Below, in pieces: positions 25,272 through 35,094 of a stretch of 64,000 nucleotides of DNA (positions within the stretch are counted from its first letter, which is position 1; every line of letters begins with the position of its first letter). The position numbers and the translations under genes were made by a program. Below the pieces are notes generated by a model that saw only the letters and a list, made by a program, of their open reading frames with translations, searched no databases and had not been told where the DNA came from. Source of the stretch: Dyella tabacisoli (lineage in GTDB: Bacteria; Pseudomonadota; Gammaproteobacteria; Xanthomonadales; Rhodanobacteraceae); the NCBI RefSeq assembly GCF_003350925.1, contig NZ_KZ857184.1, forward strand, positions 72,008 to 136,007. Direction: 5' to 3'.

Positions 25272-28200
25272 TCACCACACCACGCCCGCACCGACGCCCG
25301 CGCCGGTGTCACCGCGCGTATTGGTGGTGGCGTTGAGCTTGAATACATAGCGACCGCTTTCGCTGATGGTCGACACGCCGACAGCGATACCGTTTTCGCC
25401 ATGGAAGCTGCCCAAAGCCACGCCCGCCGAACTCTGGTTGGGCTGATAGGCCTGCGGCAGACTCGCCATCGCCATCGCCGAAGCGATACCGGCATTGGCG
25501 CGGTTGCCGATGCGGTTGAGATCGCGATCGATACTTTGGAAGCGCTGGTCGGTGTAGTTTTTTGACCAGTCCTTGGCCTGCGCGACGGCATTGCTTAGCT
25601 GCCCCACATTCACCGCATCGTTGCTGTTCACGCCCGCCGCCACGTTACTGACGGTGCGCTCATGGCCTGCCGAACCCACCGATACCGTGTTGTTAGTAGA
25701 TGCCACCGAGCCCGTACCGATGGCCACGCTGTTGTCGCCACTGGCAGTGGCGCCAGCGCCGACGGCGGTGCTGTTGGCGCCCGATGCCGTAGAGCCTGCA
25801 CCGGCGGCGGTGGAGTTGCTGCCCGTGGATGAGGCTGGGGCGTTGTTGTCGACACTGGTCTGGTAGGTGGTAACAGCGGTCCCACCGCTAGGCAGATTGT
25901 TGACGGTCTTGGACAGGCTTGAAATCTGCGTGCCCAATTGCTCCAGCGCCTGATTGTTGGCGAAGAGCTGCGAACCGTTGATCGCATCCGTGCTGCTGCC
26001 GCTGATCCGCCCCGCCGCCACGTTGGTGAGAGTGCGCTCGGCGCCTGCCGCACCGACGCTCACGGTCGAGCCTGGCGCGGTACCGGCGAAGCTGTAACTG
26101 GTGCCGTTGAGCGTGACACTCGTGGTGGCGATCGGTGCCGCGGTCACCGAACCCGCGCCCAGCGCCACACTGCCGGCATAGGCCGCCTGCGCGCCCGCGC
26201 CCAATGCCATCGCCTGGATGCCGTTGGCGGTAGCGTTGGTGCCCATCGCCACGCCATCGGCCAGATTCACCGTCGCGTTCTGACCAATGGCCGTACCGCC
26301 CGGTGCCGTCTGTTGCACGATGGCGCCGCTGCCGATGCCAATGCCGTTGTTGCCATTCACGGTGGTCTTGGGACCGACTGCCACCGATTCCGCACCGGCC
26401 GCCAGCGAATCGGACGCGCTGGAATTGGCGTGGAAGTATTTGATCGGCGTGACCGAGAACGAGCTCATCGCGCCTTTCAACTGGCGCAGGGTCACGGCGT
26501 CCTGATCCTGCGTGCCGTCCGCCACATTGGTGATCTGGCGGAAGCTGGTGGCGTTGCCTACCGAGATAGCGCCGAGCAAGCTGCGATCAGTGGTGTTGTA
26601 CGGCACGACGTTGGTGCCGACCAGGATCGAACCGGAGCTCGGTGCGATCGCGCGATCGGACACCGCGTCCGACCCCAGCGCCACGCCACCCAATACCGAG
26701 ACGCTCGTGTTCTGACCCAGCGCCGTCGCACTGTCCGCCGTCGCCGCGGCCCCCACGCCGGCCGCTAGCGCATCGAGACCGGTGGCGCCGTTGTTGGTGT
26801 AGTTGCCACCGTGCGCGCCGTTGTCGTTCACGCTGTAGTAGTGCGTCGCGCTGGCGGTCACGGTACTGCTCAGATTTCCCAGTGCCTGATTGGTGGCGAA
26901 CAACTGCGAGCCGTTGACCGCATCCGTACTGGCGCCACTGATGCGACCCGCGGCGACGTTGGTGATGGTGCGCTCCGCATTCAATGCGCCCACGCTCACC
27001 GTGCTCGTCGGCGTGGTACCGGCAAAGGCGTAGGTGGTGCCATTGATCGTGGTGTTCGCGGTGCCCACGACCGCCGCCGTGCTGGCACCGGAACCCAGCG
27101 CTACGTCGCCTGCGTTCGCACTGGCGGTAGCGCCGTTGCCGATCGATACCGCGTTCACCGCGCTAGCGGTGGATACCGGCCCGATCGCCACACTGTTCGT
27201 GCCAGCCGCATTGGAATCGGCCAACGCGGAGTTGGCATGGAAATACTTGATGCCCCCGCCGTTCACCACGCCACCGATCTGGTTGAACACCTGTTGCAGC
27301 GAGCTATACGTATTGCCGCCATAACTCACATTGGTAGTCAGCGCACCGGTGACCGGGTTGTAGGTCGTCGTGCCGCCGATGCTGCTGGCGATGGTATTGC
27401 CAAGGTTGGTCACCGTCGTGCCCACCGAGGTCACCGCCAGGTTGGTCGCGAACAACTGCGAGCCGTTGATCGCATCCGTGCTGGCGCCGCTGATGCGGCC
27501 CGCGGCGACGTTGGTGATGGTGCGCTCCGCATTCAACGCACCCACGCTCACTGTGCTGGTCGGCGTGGTACCGGCAAAGGCGTAGGTGGTGCCATTGATG
27601 GCGGTGTTCGCCGTGCCCACGACTGCCGCCGTGCTGGCGCCGGAACCCAGCGCTACGTCGCCGGCATTCGCGCCGGCGGTGGCGCCATTGCCGATCGACA
27701 CCGCGTTCACGGTACTGGCGGTGGACACCGGCCCGATCGCCACGCTATCGGTGCCAGCCGCATTGGAGTCGGCCAGCGTGGAGTTGGCGTGGAAGTACTT
27801 GATGCCCGCGCCGTTCACCACGCCACCGATCTGGTTGAACACCTGTTGCAGCGAGCTATACGTATTGCCGCCGTAACTCACATTGGTAGTCAGCGCACCA
27901 GTGACCGGGTTATAGGTCGTCGTGCCGCCGATGCTGCTGGCGATGGTGTTGCCAAGGTTGGTCACCGTCGTGCCCACCGAGGTCACCGCCTGATTGGTCG
28001 CGAACAACTGCGAGCCGTTGATCGCATCCGTGCTGGCGCCGCTGATGCGGCCCGCCGCGACGTTGGTGATGGTGCGCTCCGCATTCAACGCACCCACGCT
28101 CACCGTGCTGGTCGGCGTGGTACCGGCAAAGGCGTAAGTGGTGCCGTTGATGGCTGTGTTCGCCGTGCCCACCGCCACGGCCGTGCTAGAGCCGGAACCC

Positions 28201-30758
28201 AAGGCGATGTCGTTCGCGTTATTGGCGGCAGCCGCGTTACCGAAGGCTACCGAGCCGGCGCCCAGCGCGCTGCTGGCGTTGCCCAGCGAGACCGAACCCA
28301 CGCCTTGCGCGTTGTTGCTATTTCCAAGCGCCACCGCGCCATTGCCGTTGGCGGTGTTGTTGGCACCCATCGCCACGGCACCGTTGCCGGTAGCCGTATT
28401 GGGATCGCCAATGGCCACGGCGCCATTACCGTTGACGACCTGCCCTTCGCCCAGCGCCACCGCGCCAGAACCTGCCGTCACTTGCGAGTTATGACCACCC
28501 GCGATGGAGCCCGGACCTGCTGTGGCGGCTACCACCGCGGTGTCGCCGAAGGCCACGGTGGATACGGCGCGGGCCTGCGCCGAGGGTCCGAAGGCGGTGG
28601 TGCGGTCAGCCGCGGCGACCGCACCGGGGCCGAAGGCCGCTGAAGTGGCGCCGCTCGCGTTCGAGAACACGCCTGCCGCCACACTGTTGACTCCGCTGGC
28701 GGTGCTATTGACGCCAAGCGCAGTCGAACCACTCGCGCCGGAACTCACTGCGCCCGCGCCAAGCGCGGTGTTCTGCGGGCCCGAGGCTTTCGCTCCGTCG
28801 CCAATGGCGAGGGCTTGCGTGTCGCTCGCCTGGGACTGGAAGCCCATGGCGATGGACCGGTTTCCCGAAGCGCTCGCCGCGACGCCGACCGCCGCGGAGT
28901 TATTGCCGGTTGCGCCGTTGTTGAGATAGTTCGCCTGCTGCGAACCGGCGTCGTTCACGCTGTAGTAGTGCAGCGGCGTGCCGGCCGCAAGAGACTCCAC
29001 GGACTGCGTCACCGCGTAGAGCTGCGAACCGTTGATCGCATCCGTACTACTGCCGCTGATGCGGCCAGCCGCCACGTGGGTGATGGTGCGCTCGGTGTTC
29101 AATGCGCCCACGCTCACGGTGCTGGTCGGCGTGGTGCCGGCGAAGTTATAGGTCGTACCGGCGATGCGGTAACTAGCGGTCGGCACCGCCACTGCGGTGG
29201 TGGAGCCGGAGCCCAGCGCCACGTCGTTTGCGTTGTTGGCGGCGGCGGCGTTGCCGAAAGCCACCGCACCGGCGGCCAATGCGCCGCTACCGTTGCCCAG
29301 CGCCACCGCGCCGATGCCTTGTGCATTGTTGTTATTGCCGATCGCCACTGCGCCATCGCCATTGGCGGTGTCGTTGGCGCCCGTCGCTACCGCACCATTA
29401 CCGGTGGCGGAATTCGGATCACCTATGGCCACTGCGCCGTTGCCATTGGCGATCTGGCCCTCGCCCAGCGCCACCGCACCGGTGCCACCGATAACCTGCG
29501 AGTTGTGGCCGCCGGCGATGGAGCCGGCACCGGCGCCGGCCGCGACGGTGTTGCTGTCGCCAAAGGCAACGGTGGAGGCTGCCAGCGCTTTCGATGCGTT
29601 GCCAATCGCCGAGGCGTTCGCCGCAGCGGCGTTCGATAGCAAACCGATGGCGATGGCATTGGTTTGCGCAGCGGTCGACTGTCCGCCGAGTGCGATGGCG
29701 TTGTCGCCGGCAGCATTGGCGCCCGCGGTGGAGTTGCCGCCGAGCGCTATAGAAGCCACGCCCGAAGCACGCACCGCCGCAGCGGTTGTGGTGCCGCCGA
29801 CACCCAACGAAGTGGAGTAATTGCCTGTGGCCTGTGCCAGCGTTCCGACGGCGGTGGATTGCGCGCCCGACGCCGTCGCCGTCGTGCCGAGCGCCGTACC
29901 CCAGGTACCCGTTGCCGAAGCGGCCACCCCGAATGCAGCGCCGCCTTGCCCGGTTGCCGTAGCGCCATTGCCGATGGCAGTCGCTTCAAATGTGGAAGTA
30001 GCCCCGCCCGGCATGGCCGTACCGGGGCTGCCGCTGGCCTTGGCATTGACGCCAATAGCCACGGGTGAGCCACCGCCACCCGACACCGTCGCCTGCGCGC
30101 CCTGACCGATCGCGATGGAAGATCCGCCGACACCGGCGGCGTTGGAGTTGTAGCCAATGGCGATCGTGCCTATCGCCGACGAGATGGCACTATGGCCGAG
30201 CGCCACGGCATTGGTGCTCGATGCAGTGGACTGGATGCCAATGGCGAGAGCGCCGTCACCGCTGGCGGTCACGTCGGTGCCGATCCCGATGGACGATGCG
30301 CCGCTGGCCCCTGTGCCGACGGCGGAGCGTGCGCCTAAGTACATGGAGTTGACGCCCGTCGCGTACGCTTGAAAACCTAAGGCAATGGCATTCAACGACG
30401 CGCTGTGAGACGCATACCCCACGGCGAGCGCGCCGCCGGTATCGGCCGCCGCAGTGGCCCCCAGCGCCGTCGCGCCGACGCCATTGGCCGTGGCCCCGTA
30501 ACCCATGCAAGAGGCCGTGCCGTTGTAGGCGTTGTACGGCAATGGCGTGCAATTCACTAACTGCGCCTGCGCCGGCGAGACCCAACCGATCCAGCCGGAC
30601 GCCAGCAGCGCAGCGAATACCGCAGCGCTCAGGTTTCGCCGCGACAGGCGACGAACCGCCTGCCCCTTTCCACCGCCGCGATGGCACGCGGCGATCTCCG
30701 AAACGACCACGAGCTGATTCAGCGCGTGGCTCCAGACTTTGCTGTGAATCTTGTTCAT
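25272..30758 (-). CDS. Trimeric autotransporter adhesin (YadA-like), very large
   Basis: An ~1828-aa surface adhesin. It starts at ATG 30758 (GGAGAAGGT upstream) with an extended signal peptide region (MNKIHSKVWSHALNQLVVVSE) and a Sec signal ending near SPAQA. The passenger is made of YadA head repeats (GATALGATA, GNGAVAIGDPNS and related 14-residue repeats), neck/stalk modules (RTITNVAAGRISGASTDAIN, GSQLFATNQA) and FxG-type KYFHANS modules. The C-terminal ~75 residues are the trimeric beta-barrel anchor (NAGIASAMAMASLPQAYQPN, GVALGSFHGENGIAVGVS...VGAGVVW). Internal duplications of 552 bp lie at 26919-28160. It trimerises in the outer membrane and mediates adhesion or autoaggregation. An OmpA-like lipoprotein follows 38 bp downstream. 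Confidence 0.92.
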   Translation of the reverse strand: MNKIHSKVWSHALNQLVVVSEIAACHRGGGKGQAVRRLSRRNLSAAVFAALLASGWIGWVSPAQAQLVNCTPLPYNAYNGTASCMGYGATANGVGATALGATAAADTGGALAVGYASHSASLNAIALGFQAYATGVNSMYLGARSAVGTGASGASSIGIGTDVTASGDGALAIGIQSTASSTNAVALGHSAISSAIGTIAIGYNSNAAGVGGSSIAIGQGAQATVSGGGGSPVAIGVNAKASGSPGTAMPGGATSTFEATAIGNGATATGQGGAAFGVAASATGTWGTALGTTATASGAQSTAVGTLAQATGNYSTSLGVGGTTTAAAVRASGVASIALGGNSTAGANAAGDNAIALGGQSTAAQTNAIAIGLLSNAAAANASAIGNASKALAASTVAFGDSNTVAAGAGAGSIAGGHNSQVIGGTGAVALGEGQIANGNGAVAIGDPNSATGNGAVATGANDTANGDGAVAIGNNNNAQGIGAVALGNGSGALAAGAVAFGNAAAANNANDVALGSGSTTAVAVPTASYRIAGTTYNFAGTTPTSTVSVGALNTERTITHVAAGRISGSSTDAINGSQLYAVTQSVESLAAGTPLHYYSVNDAGSQQANYLNNGATGNNSAAVGVAASASGNRSIAMGFQSQASDTQALAIGDGAKASGPQNTALGAGAVSSGASGSTALGVNSTASGVNSVAAGVFSNASGATSAAFGPGAVAAADRTTAFGPSAQARAVSTVAFGDTAVVAATAGPGSIAGGHNSQVTAGSGAVALGEGQVVNGNGAVAIGDPNTATGNGAVAMGANNTANGNGAVALGNSNNAQGVGSVSLGNASSALGAGSVAFGNAAAANNANDIALGSGSSTAVAVGTANTAINGTTYAFAGTTPTSTVSVGALNAERTITNVAAGRISGASTDAINGSQLFATNQAVTSVGTTVTNLGNTIASSIGGTTTYNPVTGALTTNVSYGGNTYSSLQQVFNQIGGVVNGAGIKYFHANSTLADSNAAGTDSVAIGPVSTASTVNAVSIGNGATAGANAGDVALGSGASTAAVVGTANTAINGTTYAFAGTTPTSTVSVGALNAERTITNVAAGRISGASTDAINGSQLFATNLAVTSVGTTVTNLGNTIASSIGGTTTYNPVTGALTTNVSYGGNTYSSLQQVFNQIGGVVNGGGIKYFHANSALADSNAAGTNSVAIGPVSTASAVNAVSIGNGATASANAGDVALGSGASTAAVVGTANTTINGTTYAFAGTTPTSTVSVGALNAERTITNVAAGRISGASTDAVNGSQLFATNQALGNLSSTVTASATHYYSVNDNGAHGGNYTNNGATGLDALAAGVGAAATADSATALGQNTSVSVLGGVALGSDAVSDRAIAPSSGSILVGTNVVPYNTTDRSLLGAISVGNATSFRQITNVADGTQDQDAVTLRQLKGAMSSFSVTPIKYFHANSSASDSLAAGAESVAVGPKTTVNGNNGIGIGSGAIVQQTAPGGTAIGQNATVNLADGVAMGTNATANGIQAMALGAGAQAAYAGSVALGAGSVTAAPIATTSVTLNGTSYSFAGTAPGSTVSVGAAGAERTLTNVAAGRISGSSTDAINGSQLFANNQALEQLGTQISSLSKTVNNLPSGGTAVTTYQTSVDNNAPASSTGSNSTAAGAGSTASGANSTAVGAGATASGDNSVAIGTGSVASTNNTVSVGSAGHERTVSNVAAGVNSNDAVNVGQLSNAVAQAKDWSKNYTDQRFQSIDRDLNRIGNRANAGIASAMAMASLPQAYQPNQSSAGVALGSFHGENGIAVGVSTISESGRYVFKLNATTNTRGDTGAGVGAGVVW
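26919..28160. repeat. 552-bp tandem duplication inside the adhesin gene
   Basis: The sequence CGCATCCGTNCTGGCGCC recurs at 26919, 27471 and 28023, an exact period of 552 bp (184 codons). Two full units and part of a third encode the same module order: KYFHANS, VAIGPVSTAS, GNGATA, TYAFAGTTPTSTVS, AGRISGASTDA, TVTNLGNTIASS. Differences are few, so the expansion is recent or maintained by conversion. Confidence 0.85.
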
Positions 30759-30809
30759 ACCTTCTCCTTCGTGGGGCGGGGACAGGAGCCGGAAGCGCCA
30801 CAAGGACAC

Positions 30810-32128
30810 GAATCGCAGGCGCGCAAACGCCTTAAGCGCGGAGTCGCGATGGACTCCGCGCCGGCATTCGACGCGAATGACGCGTGTTACCTAGGTTGTT
30901 CCGCGCTCCTGTGTGCTTACGCGCGCGATCAGTGACCACGCACGACAGTCATGACGAGGCGGTGTCCCGGATCAGTCGCTCAGGCGATCTGCCGGGAGGC
31001 CATCGGGCTGGCCTGGAGTGCGGGTGGCGCATGCAGTAGCGGCGCATGACAAAGAAAGCCCTCGAACCAAGGGGCTTGGACATACTGCGATTCGATCAGC
31101 GGCATTCGGTACTCCTAATGTCTTGTCCATCTCGATGGATACGTGTCCTTCGCGTATGCCACTTCCCATCCTGGGAAGCTTTCCCTCCCATCTGTTGCCG
31201 CGTCACCCAGCCTCTCCAAACCGGCATGCGTCGACGCACGCCAATTGGCGTGGCGCGTGGGTAGTGCCGTATGAATCAGAGAAACGTGCCTACGCACGTC
31301 GGCGGCCAAGGGAGCGCGGATGCGACTGCACTGGAAGCGCCGCACGCTCCGCGAACAAGTACAGCCTCGATGTATGAACATGCACCTCAAGATTCTCCCT
31401 GGCGCCATGCCATGGAGAGTTCGACGGCTGGACTCGGCATACGCGAGGCAAACACCTCCTCGCAACGACGGAGCCTGATGCCCTGCGCCGGAACCTGAAG
31501 TGTTCGACCTGCGAACTGCGAGAACCTGCCTCCGATGCCCCCTATAGGCATGTGCGGGTAAAGCCATGCTGCCCTGCATTTTCCGAAAAGCACCACACAC
31601 AACCACCGGTGGCAACTGAGTAGGCAATCCGAACGTTTCGCAGCTTGTATCGATCTTAGGCAATCCCGGTACGAGCAAGAAAGGCACACCGCAAAAAGAT
31701 GCGATAGGCATCACTAAATCTTCATGTCATGCGTTAGGGCACCCCCGTGCCCTTGGCATGGTGATCGCATGGGTCGCGGCGTTCGGCCCAGGCAAATGAT
31801 CCGCCGCCCTTGCTCGCTTGCCGCCGATCTCCCACGCGTATCTTTGATCGAAGCGCAGTTGCGATTGTGTTCAATCGCATTTGCTTTTTTTCCGCGAGAT
31901 CGTCGTTACGATTTCGTGATGAATCGAAGTGCGGCTCACGAGTCTTGGCTGTGTCTAGAACAGCAATGCGCGCGCAATCGTAATGAATTCAAAGCTTTGG
32001 AAAATCATGGCCATGAAAATAGTTTTAATTGACCGCCCGGTATCTTCAGAGGAGAGTTGAAACGTTGAAGGGACGGTATCGGGTACAACTCTCATGGCAA
32101 TGGTCAACCGTGGTTTCAAGGAGATCTT
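30810..32128. other. 1.3-kb region with no convincing gene
   Basis: Upstream of the adhesin. Open frames exist on both strands (for example minus 31115-31714) but their translations are rich in Cys, His and Arg without recognisable domains, start sites or Shine-Dalgarno sequences. It may contain the adhesin promoter and decayed sequence. Confidence 0.5.
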
Positions 32129-32680
32129 ATGAAGCGGTTTCATGCATTGGCGCTTGTCGGCGTGTTGTCTTCCATCGGGGGTGCCGCGATGGCGGCCACT
32201 GGTGCCCTGAGTCCGTTTACGCCCAGATACCTGCCGGTCCTGGTCCAGGTGAATCCCGAGGGCAAAGTGACCAGTGTTTCGCCGGCCATTGAACTTTCGC
32301 CGGTGTTTAGCCGATTGCTCGCCAAGAATCTGGACGAAATGATTACCAAGCCGGCTTATGACCACGGACATCCCGTGAGCAGCCAGTTCGTGATTAACCT
32401 TGCCTTGCGAGCCACCCCGCGCGAAGAAGGCGATTACGACGCGCAGTTCGCTTATATATCGACGTCACCCGTCCCCATGGGAACGTGGCACTGGGTGGAC
32501 GTTGAAGGTCGGCGCTTTGCACTTGCAGGCCCGAATAATCATTCCACCGACGGGCGTGTGCATTTCGACAGCGGACGGTCGGCCTACTCGTCGTCGAATT
32601 TTCAACGTGCGTCGAGTTCTCCCGTTCAAAGCGCTTCCCATAGCTCGGCGGCTGCGCCCGGTGCCGGTCTCGGCCATTGA
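32129..32680 (+). CDS. Exported hypothetical protein
   Basis: A 183-aa protein with signal peptide MKRFHALALVGVLSSIGGAAMAA. Start ATG 32129 has AAGGAGATCTT directly upstream. The mature part has YLPVLVQVNPEGKVTSVSPAIELSPVF, SSQFVINLALRATP and WHWVDVEGRRFALAGPN, mainly beta-strand, and ends in a Ser/Ala/Gly-rich low-complexity tail. No family recognised; its middle recalls small periplasmic domains with TonB-C-like strand order, but that is weak. Confidence 0.65.
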   Translation: MKRFHALALVGVLSSIGGAAMAATGALSPFTPRYLPVLVQVNPEGKVTSVSPAIELSPVFSRLLAKNLDEMITKPAYDHGHPVSSQFVINLALRATPREEGDYDAQFAYISTSPVPMGTWHWVDVEGRRFALAGPNNHSTDGRVHFDSGRSAYSSSNFQRASSSPVQSASHSSAAAPGAGLGH

Positions 32681-32829
32681 GGGAGGGGTCGCGTTGCGCG
32701 CGCCGATCGGCACCCATCGCACCGGTGTCATGTCGTATACCGGTGCGAGCTTCAAGGGATGGGGCCAACCGATGTCGACCACGAAGCTCAAGTTGCCCAC
32801 ATGCATGTCGGTCATGTATCGCAGGCGAC

Positions 32830-33063
32830 CTACGATCTTTCCTTTCCCTGCTCGTACTGCTCAGACGTTATCTCGTCTCCGTAAAGGAGCGCGTGATTGA
32901 ATAAGTGGTTGTCATGCGGAACCGGCTTAGCGCTCTCGCCCTCTCCATAAAAGCGACGAAAGATGCTTCCCGTTACGTGGTCACATCTGAACATGACCTC
33001 TTCAAATGAATAGTCGATGTAGATATCCCGCTGTGCGAAGTGCTCTCCCTTGCTTACAGGCAT
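32830..33063 (-). CDS. Hypothetical 77-aa protein
   Basis: Starts at ATG 33063 with AAGGAG 8 bases upstream and reads MPVSKGEHFAQRDIYIDYSF, EEVMFRCDHVTGSIFRRFYG and so on. Acidic, soluble, no known domain. It lies 40 bp after the 138-aa gene and is probably its operon partner. Confidence 0.6.
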   Translation of the reverse strand: MPVSKGEHFAQRDIYIDYSFEEVMFRCDHVTGSIFRRFYGEGESAKPVPHDNHLFNHALLYGDEITSEQYEQGKERS

Positions 33064-33103
33064 ACGCCTCTCCTTTTTGAACTGTCTGCCCTGGGTGGCG
33101 GCC

Positions 33104-33520
33104 TCAAGAAGCCTCGATAAGCTGGATCGCAGGCTCCGCCATGAGTATCTCCCGCAACAGCACATCCAGGCGAGACAGCGCAGGTTGCATGTCGTGTTTC
33201 TTGAAGAGACGCGCGATCAAAGACGCCTCGGCGGCAGGAAAGCAATGCCAAACCGGGTCGCTTGAGGTCGGCATCGCTTTGGATGGTTCTACTTCTGTCA
33301 CGTCCCCACAGCCGATCCACAGCAGGAAGGGACTGACTTGGCAGCGCACGCACCAGCCAAAATCCTCGGAGATAACATCGACCACAGGCTGTCCGTGCGA
33401 CTCCAGTTGCTCCTTCAGCCATAACGCCAGTTGCCGTCCGTACATGCCCGGATTCACACCATCGTCTTCGCCAGGCTCGACCCGAAACAGCCTGGAGCGA
33501 AACCAATAACCTTTCTTCAT
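33104..33520 (-). CDS. Hypothetical 138-aa protein
   Basis: Start ATG 33520 with GGAG 8 bases upstream. It begins MKKGYWFRSRLFRVEPGEDD, GVNPGMYGRQLALWLKEQLESHGQPV, then VISEDFGWCVRCQVSPFLLWIGCGDVTEV. The conserved aromatic and Cys-rich middle suggests a compact globular domain; I recall similar uncharacterised proteins as small accessory genes in proteobacteria, but cannot name a family. First of a two-gene unit with the 77-aa gene. Confidence 0.6.
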   Translation of the reverse strand: MKKGYWFRSRLFRVEPGEDDGVNPGMYGRQLALWLKEQLESHGQPVVDVISEDFGWCVRCQVSPFLLWIGCGDVTEVEPSKAMPTSSDPVWHCFPAAEASLIARLFKKHDMQPALSRLDVLLREILMAEPAIQLIEAS

Positions 33521-33665
33521 AGACAAGCTCCATGACCACTGCTTAGCTCGAAAGCACACTTACCACCGCTGCCCCGGCCCCCGAGCGACCAGGCGTTCCA
33601 GTGGCTTCGACGTGATGGTCGTAAGAAACCCGGTTATGACGCCAGGCGCACTTCGCATCCGCAAA

Positions 33666-34118
33666 CTAGTGCTTGGGTTCCCAAAGCTCGACCTTGTTTC
33701 CCTCGGGATCCAAAATCCAGGCAAAGCGGCCGTTCGGATCGCTGTCGTCACGCTTAAGAACCGTGACACCCTTGGATCGCAACCGCGCGAGCAACGCATC
33801 CATATCGTCCACTGCGTAGTCGATCATCAATCCACTCGTTGATGGTGCGAAGTACTTCGTCGACGCAGGAAACGCATTCCATGCCAGCGCGGCAGGATGC
33901 TTTGGTGCGTCGTAGCGCAGAGCCGCGCCCCCCCAGGCCTCTACCGGCATGCCAAGGACATCGCGATACCACGCGGCGAGTGCCTTGGGGTCTTTCGCCT
34001 TAAAAAAGATTCCGCCGACACCGGTGATATGTCCGGCTGGAGGCGCAGATGCGGCCGACGCTAAGCCGGCTATTGAAAGCAAGGTCAGACACAGCAAGAA
34101 AATCAATCGCCGATCCAT
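33666..34118 (-). CDS. Exported VOC (glyoxalase-like) domain protein
   Basis: A 150-aa protein with a signal peptide (MDRRLIFLLCLTLLSIAGLASAAS) followed by a single VOC module: GVGGIFFKAKDPKALAAWYRDVLGMPVE, LMIDYAVDDMDALLARLRSKGV, FAWILDPEGNKVELWEP. The last motif carries the Glu metal ligand. Export is unusual for VOC proteins. Reaction unknown (metal-dependent lyase, dioxygenase or drug-binding roles occur in this superfamily). Confidence 0.8.
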   Translation of the reverse strand: MDRRLIFLLCLTLLSIAGLASAASAPPAGHITGVGGIFFKAKDPKALAAWYRDVLGMPVEAWGGAALRYDAPKHPAALAWNAFPASTKYFAPSTSGLMIDYAVDDMDALLARLRSKGVTVLKRDDSDPNGRFAWILDPEGNKVELWEPKH

Positions 34119-34204
34119 CTATGTGCTCCCCGTTTATATGGCTTGGCCCATTCTAGCTTCTGGCATGTCAGCTTCGGGGCGATACGGACCTTTCGCGGTA
34201 TCTC

Positions 34205-34594
34205 TTAGCCTCCCTCTAGCGATACCGACCTTTGATTGACGAATACGCTGTAGGTCGCGAGAGCGATTGTGGCCAACGATGCCCAGTAATGTAAGAGGAT
34301 GGACTGATGCCACACTGCGAAAGACACAGGCGCATAGCTGGCGGTTAACACCACTAAAGAAACGTAGCCTTGCACAGGTCGAATACGCAGGAGAATAATT
34401 GTGATGACCGCAAGGAGGCCGCATCCAATCCATGCTGCATGTACATACGAACCACTATTACGCATGAGTTGAATGGCTGGAGTGCCAGGAAAGAAATGCC
34501 AAGCGAGATCGGCTGCCACAGCCATAGGGCCAACCGCCATGTATCCAACAATCCACTGAGCCAGTTGCTTAGCACTATCAGCGCTTTTACTCAT
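34205..34594 (-). CDS. Small inner-membrane protein, hypothetical
   Basis: A 129-aa protein with four predicted hydrophobic helices (around residues 12-33, 49-69, 75-95, 100-118) and short charged ends (MSKSADSAKQ, VNQRSVSLEGG). No family recognised. It is the leftmost minus-strand gene in the palindrome-punctuated region; the palindrome at 34634 is just upstream of it. Confidence 0.65.
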   Translation of the reverse strand: MSKSADSAKQLAQWIVGYMAVGPMAVAADLAWHFFPGTPAIQLMRNSGSYVHAAWIGCGLLAVITIILLRIRPVQGYVSLVVLTASYAPVSFAVWHQSILLHYWASLATIALATYSVFVNQRSVSLEGG

Positions 34595-34633
34595 ACCGAT
34601 CCTTTAGCTTCCATGGCAAACGTCAATCGCAAG

Positions 34634-34659
34634 TGTCCGCTTCGGGTCGAAAGCGGACG
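34634..34659 (-). repeat. TGTCCGCTT palindrome, copy 1
   Basis: Stem TGTCCGCTT/AAGCGGACG around loop CGGGTCGA; 20 bp 3' of the VOC gene that ends at 34680. Confidence 0.85.
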
Positions 34660-34679
34660 CCCATCGATAGATTGTGGCG

Positions 34680-35048
34680 TCAGTTTTCCGGTTCGTGGCA
34701 AACCACTTCAATATTGTGCCCGTCCGGACCAATGACGAAAGCCGCGTAGTATTTGCCGCTGTAGTTCGGGCGAAGGCCGGGCGGGCCGTTGTCCTTGCCG
34801 CCTGCATTCAGAGCAGCACGGTGGAAAGCCTCGACTTGCTCGCGATGTTTGGCCACAAACGCCAGATGAAGATGTGCCGGTTTTTCTTCAGTTTGCAGCA
34901 AGCACAAGGACACCTTGCCGTCTGAACTGAGCTCAACGCCGCCAGGTCGCTCACTGACGATCGCTATGCCGAGCGGTTCGAGCGCCTTGATGAAGAAGGT
35001 CTTGCTCGCTTCGTAGTCACTTACTCCGAATACGACATGGTCAAACAT
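34680..35048 (-). CDS. VOC (glyoxalase/bleomycin-resistance-like) family protein
   Basis: A 122-aa single VOC module starting MFDHVVFGVSDYEASKTFFI at ATG 35048 (AGGAGAGCTT upstream). Further landmarks: ALEPLGIAIVSERPGG, HLHLAFVAKHREQVEAFHRAALNAGGKDNGPPG, YYAAFVIGPDGHNIEVVCH with metal ligands His (HVVF), His (HLAF) and Glu (NIEVV). Substrate unknown; many relatives are lactoylglutathione lyase-like. It sits in the cassette-like series, flanked by palindromes at both ends. Confidence 0.82.
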   Translation of the reverse strand: MFDHVVFGVSDYEASKTFFIKALEPLGIAIVSERPGGVELSSDGKVSLCLLQTEEKPAHLHLAFVAKHREQVEAFHRAALNAGGKDNGPPGLRPNYSGKYYAAFVIGPDGHNIEVVCHEPEN

Positions 35049-35094
35049 AAGCTCTCCTGAAATGCGTTCGAGCGGGTGGCAGTTTCTGCTTGAC

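Noticed and set aside
26811-28643. Long plus-strand open frame (610 codons) opposite the adhesin gene
   Set aside because: It is a shadow of the highly repetitive adhesin coding sequence; the Arg/His/Gly-rich translation has no domain or start signal. Other long frames opposite the adhesin are the same artefact.
31115-31714. 199-codon minus-strand frame upstream of the adhesin
   Set aside because: No ribosome site, no domain, Cys/His/Arg-rich random composition; overlapping frames on the other strand are equally long.
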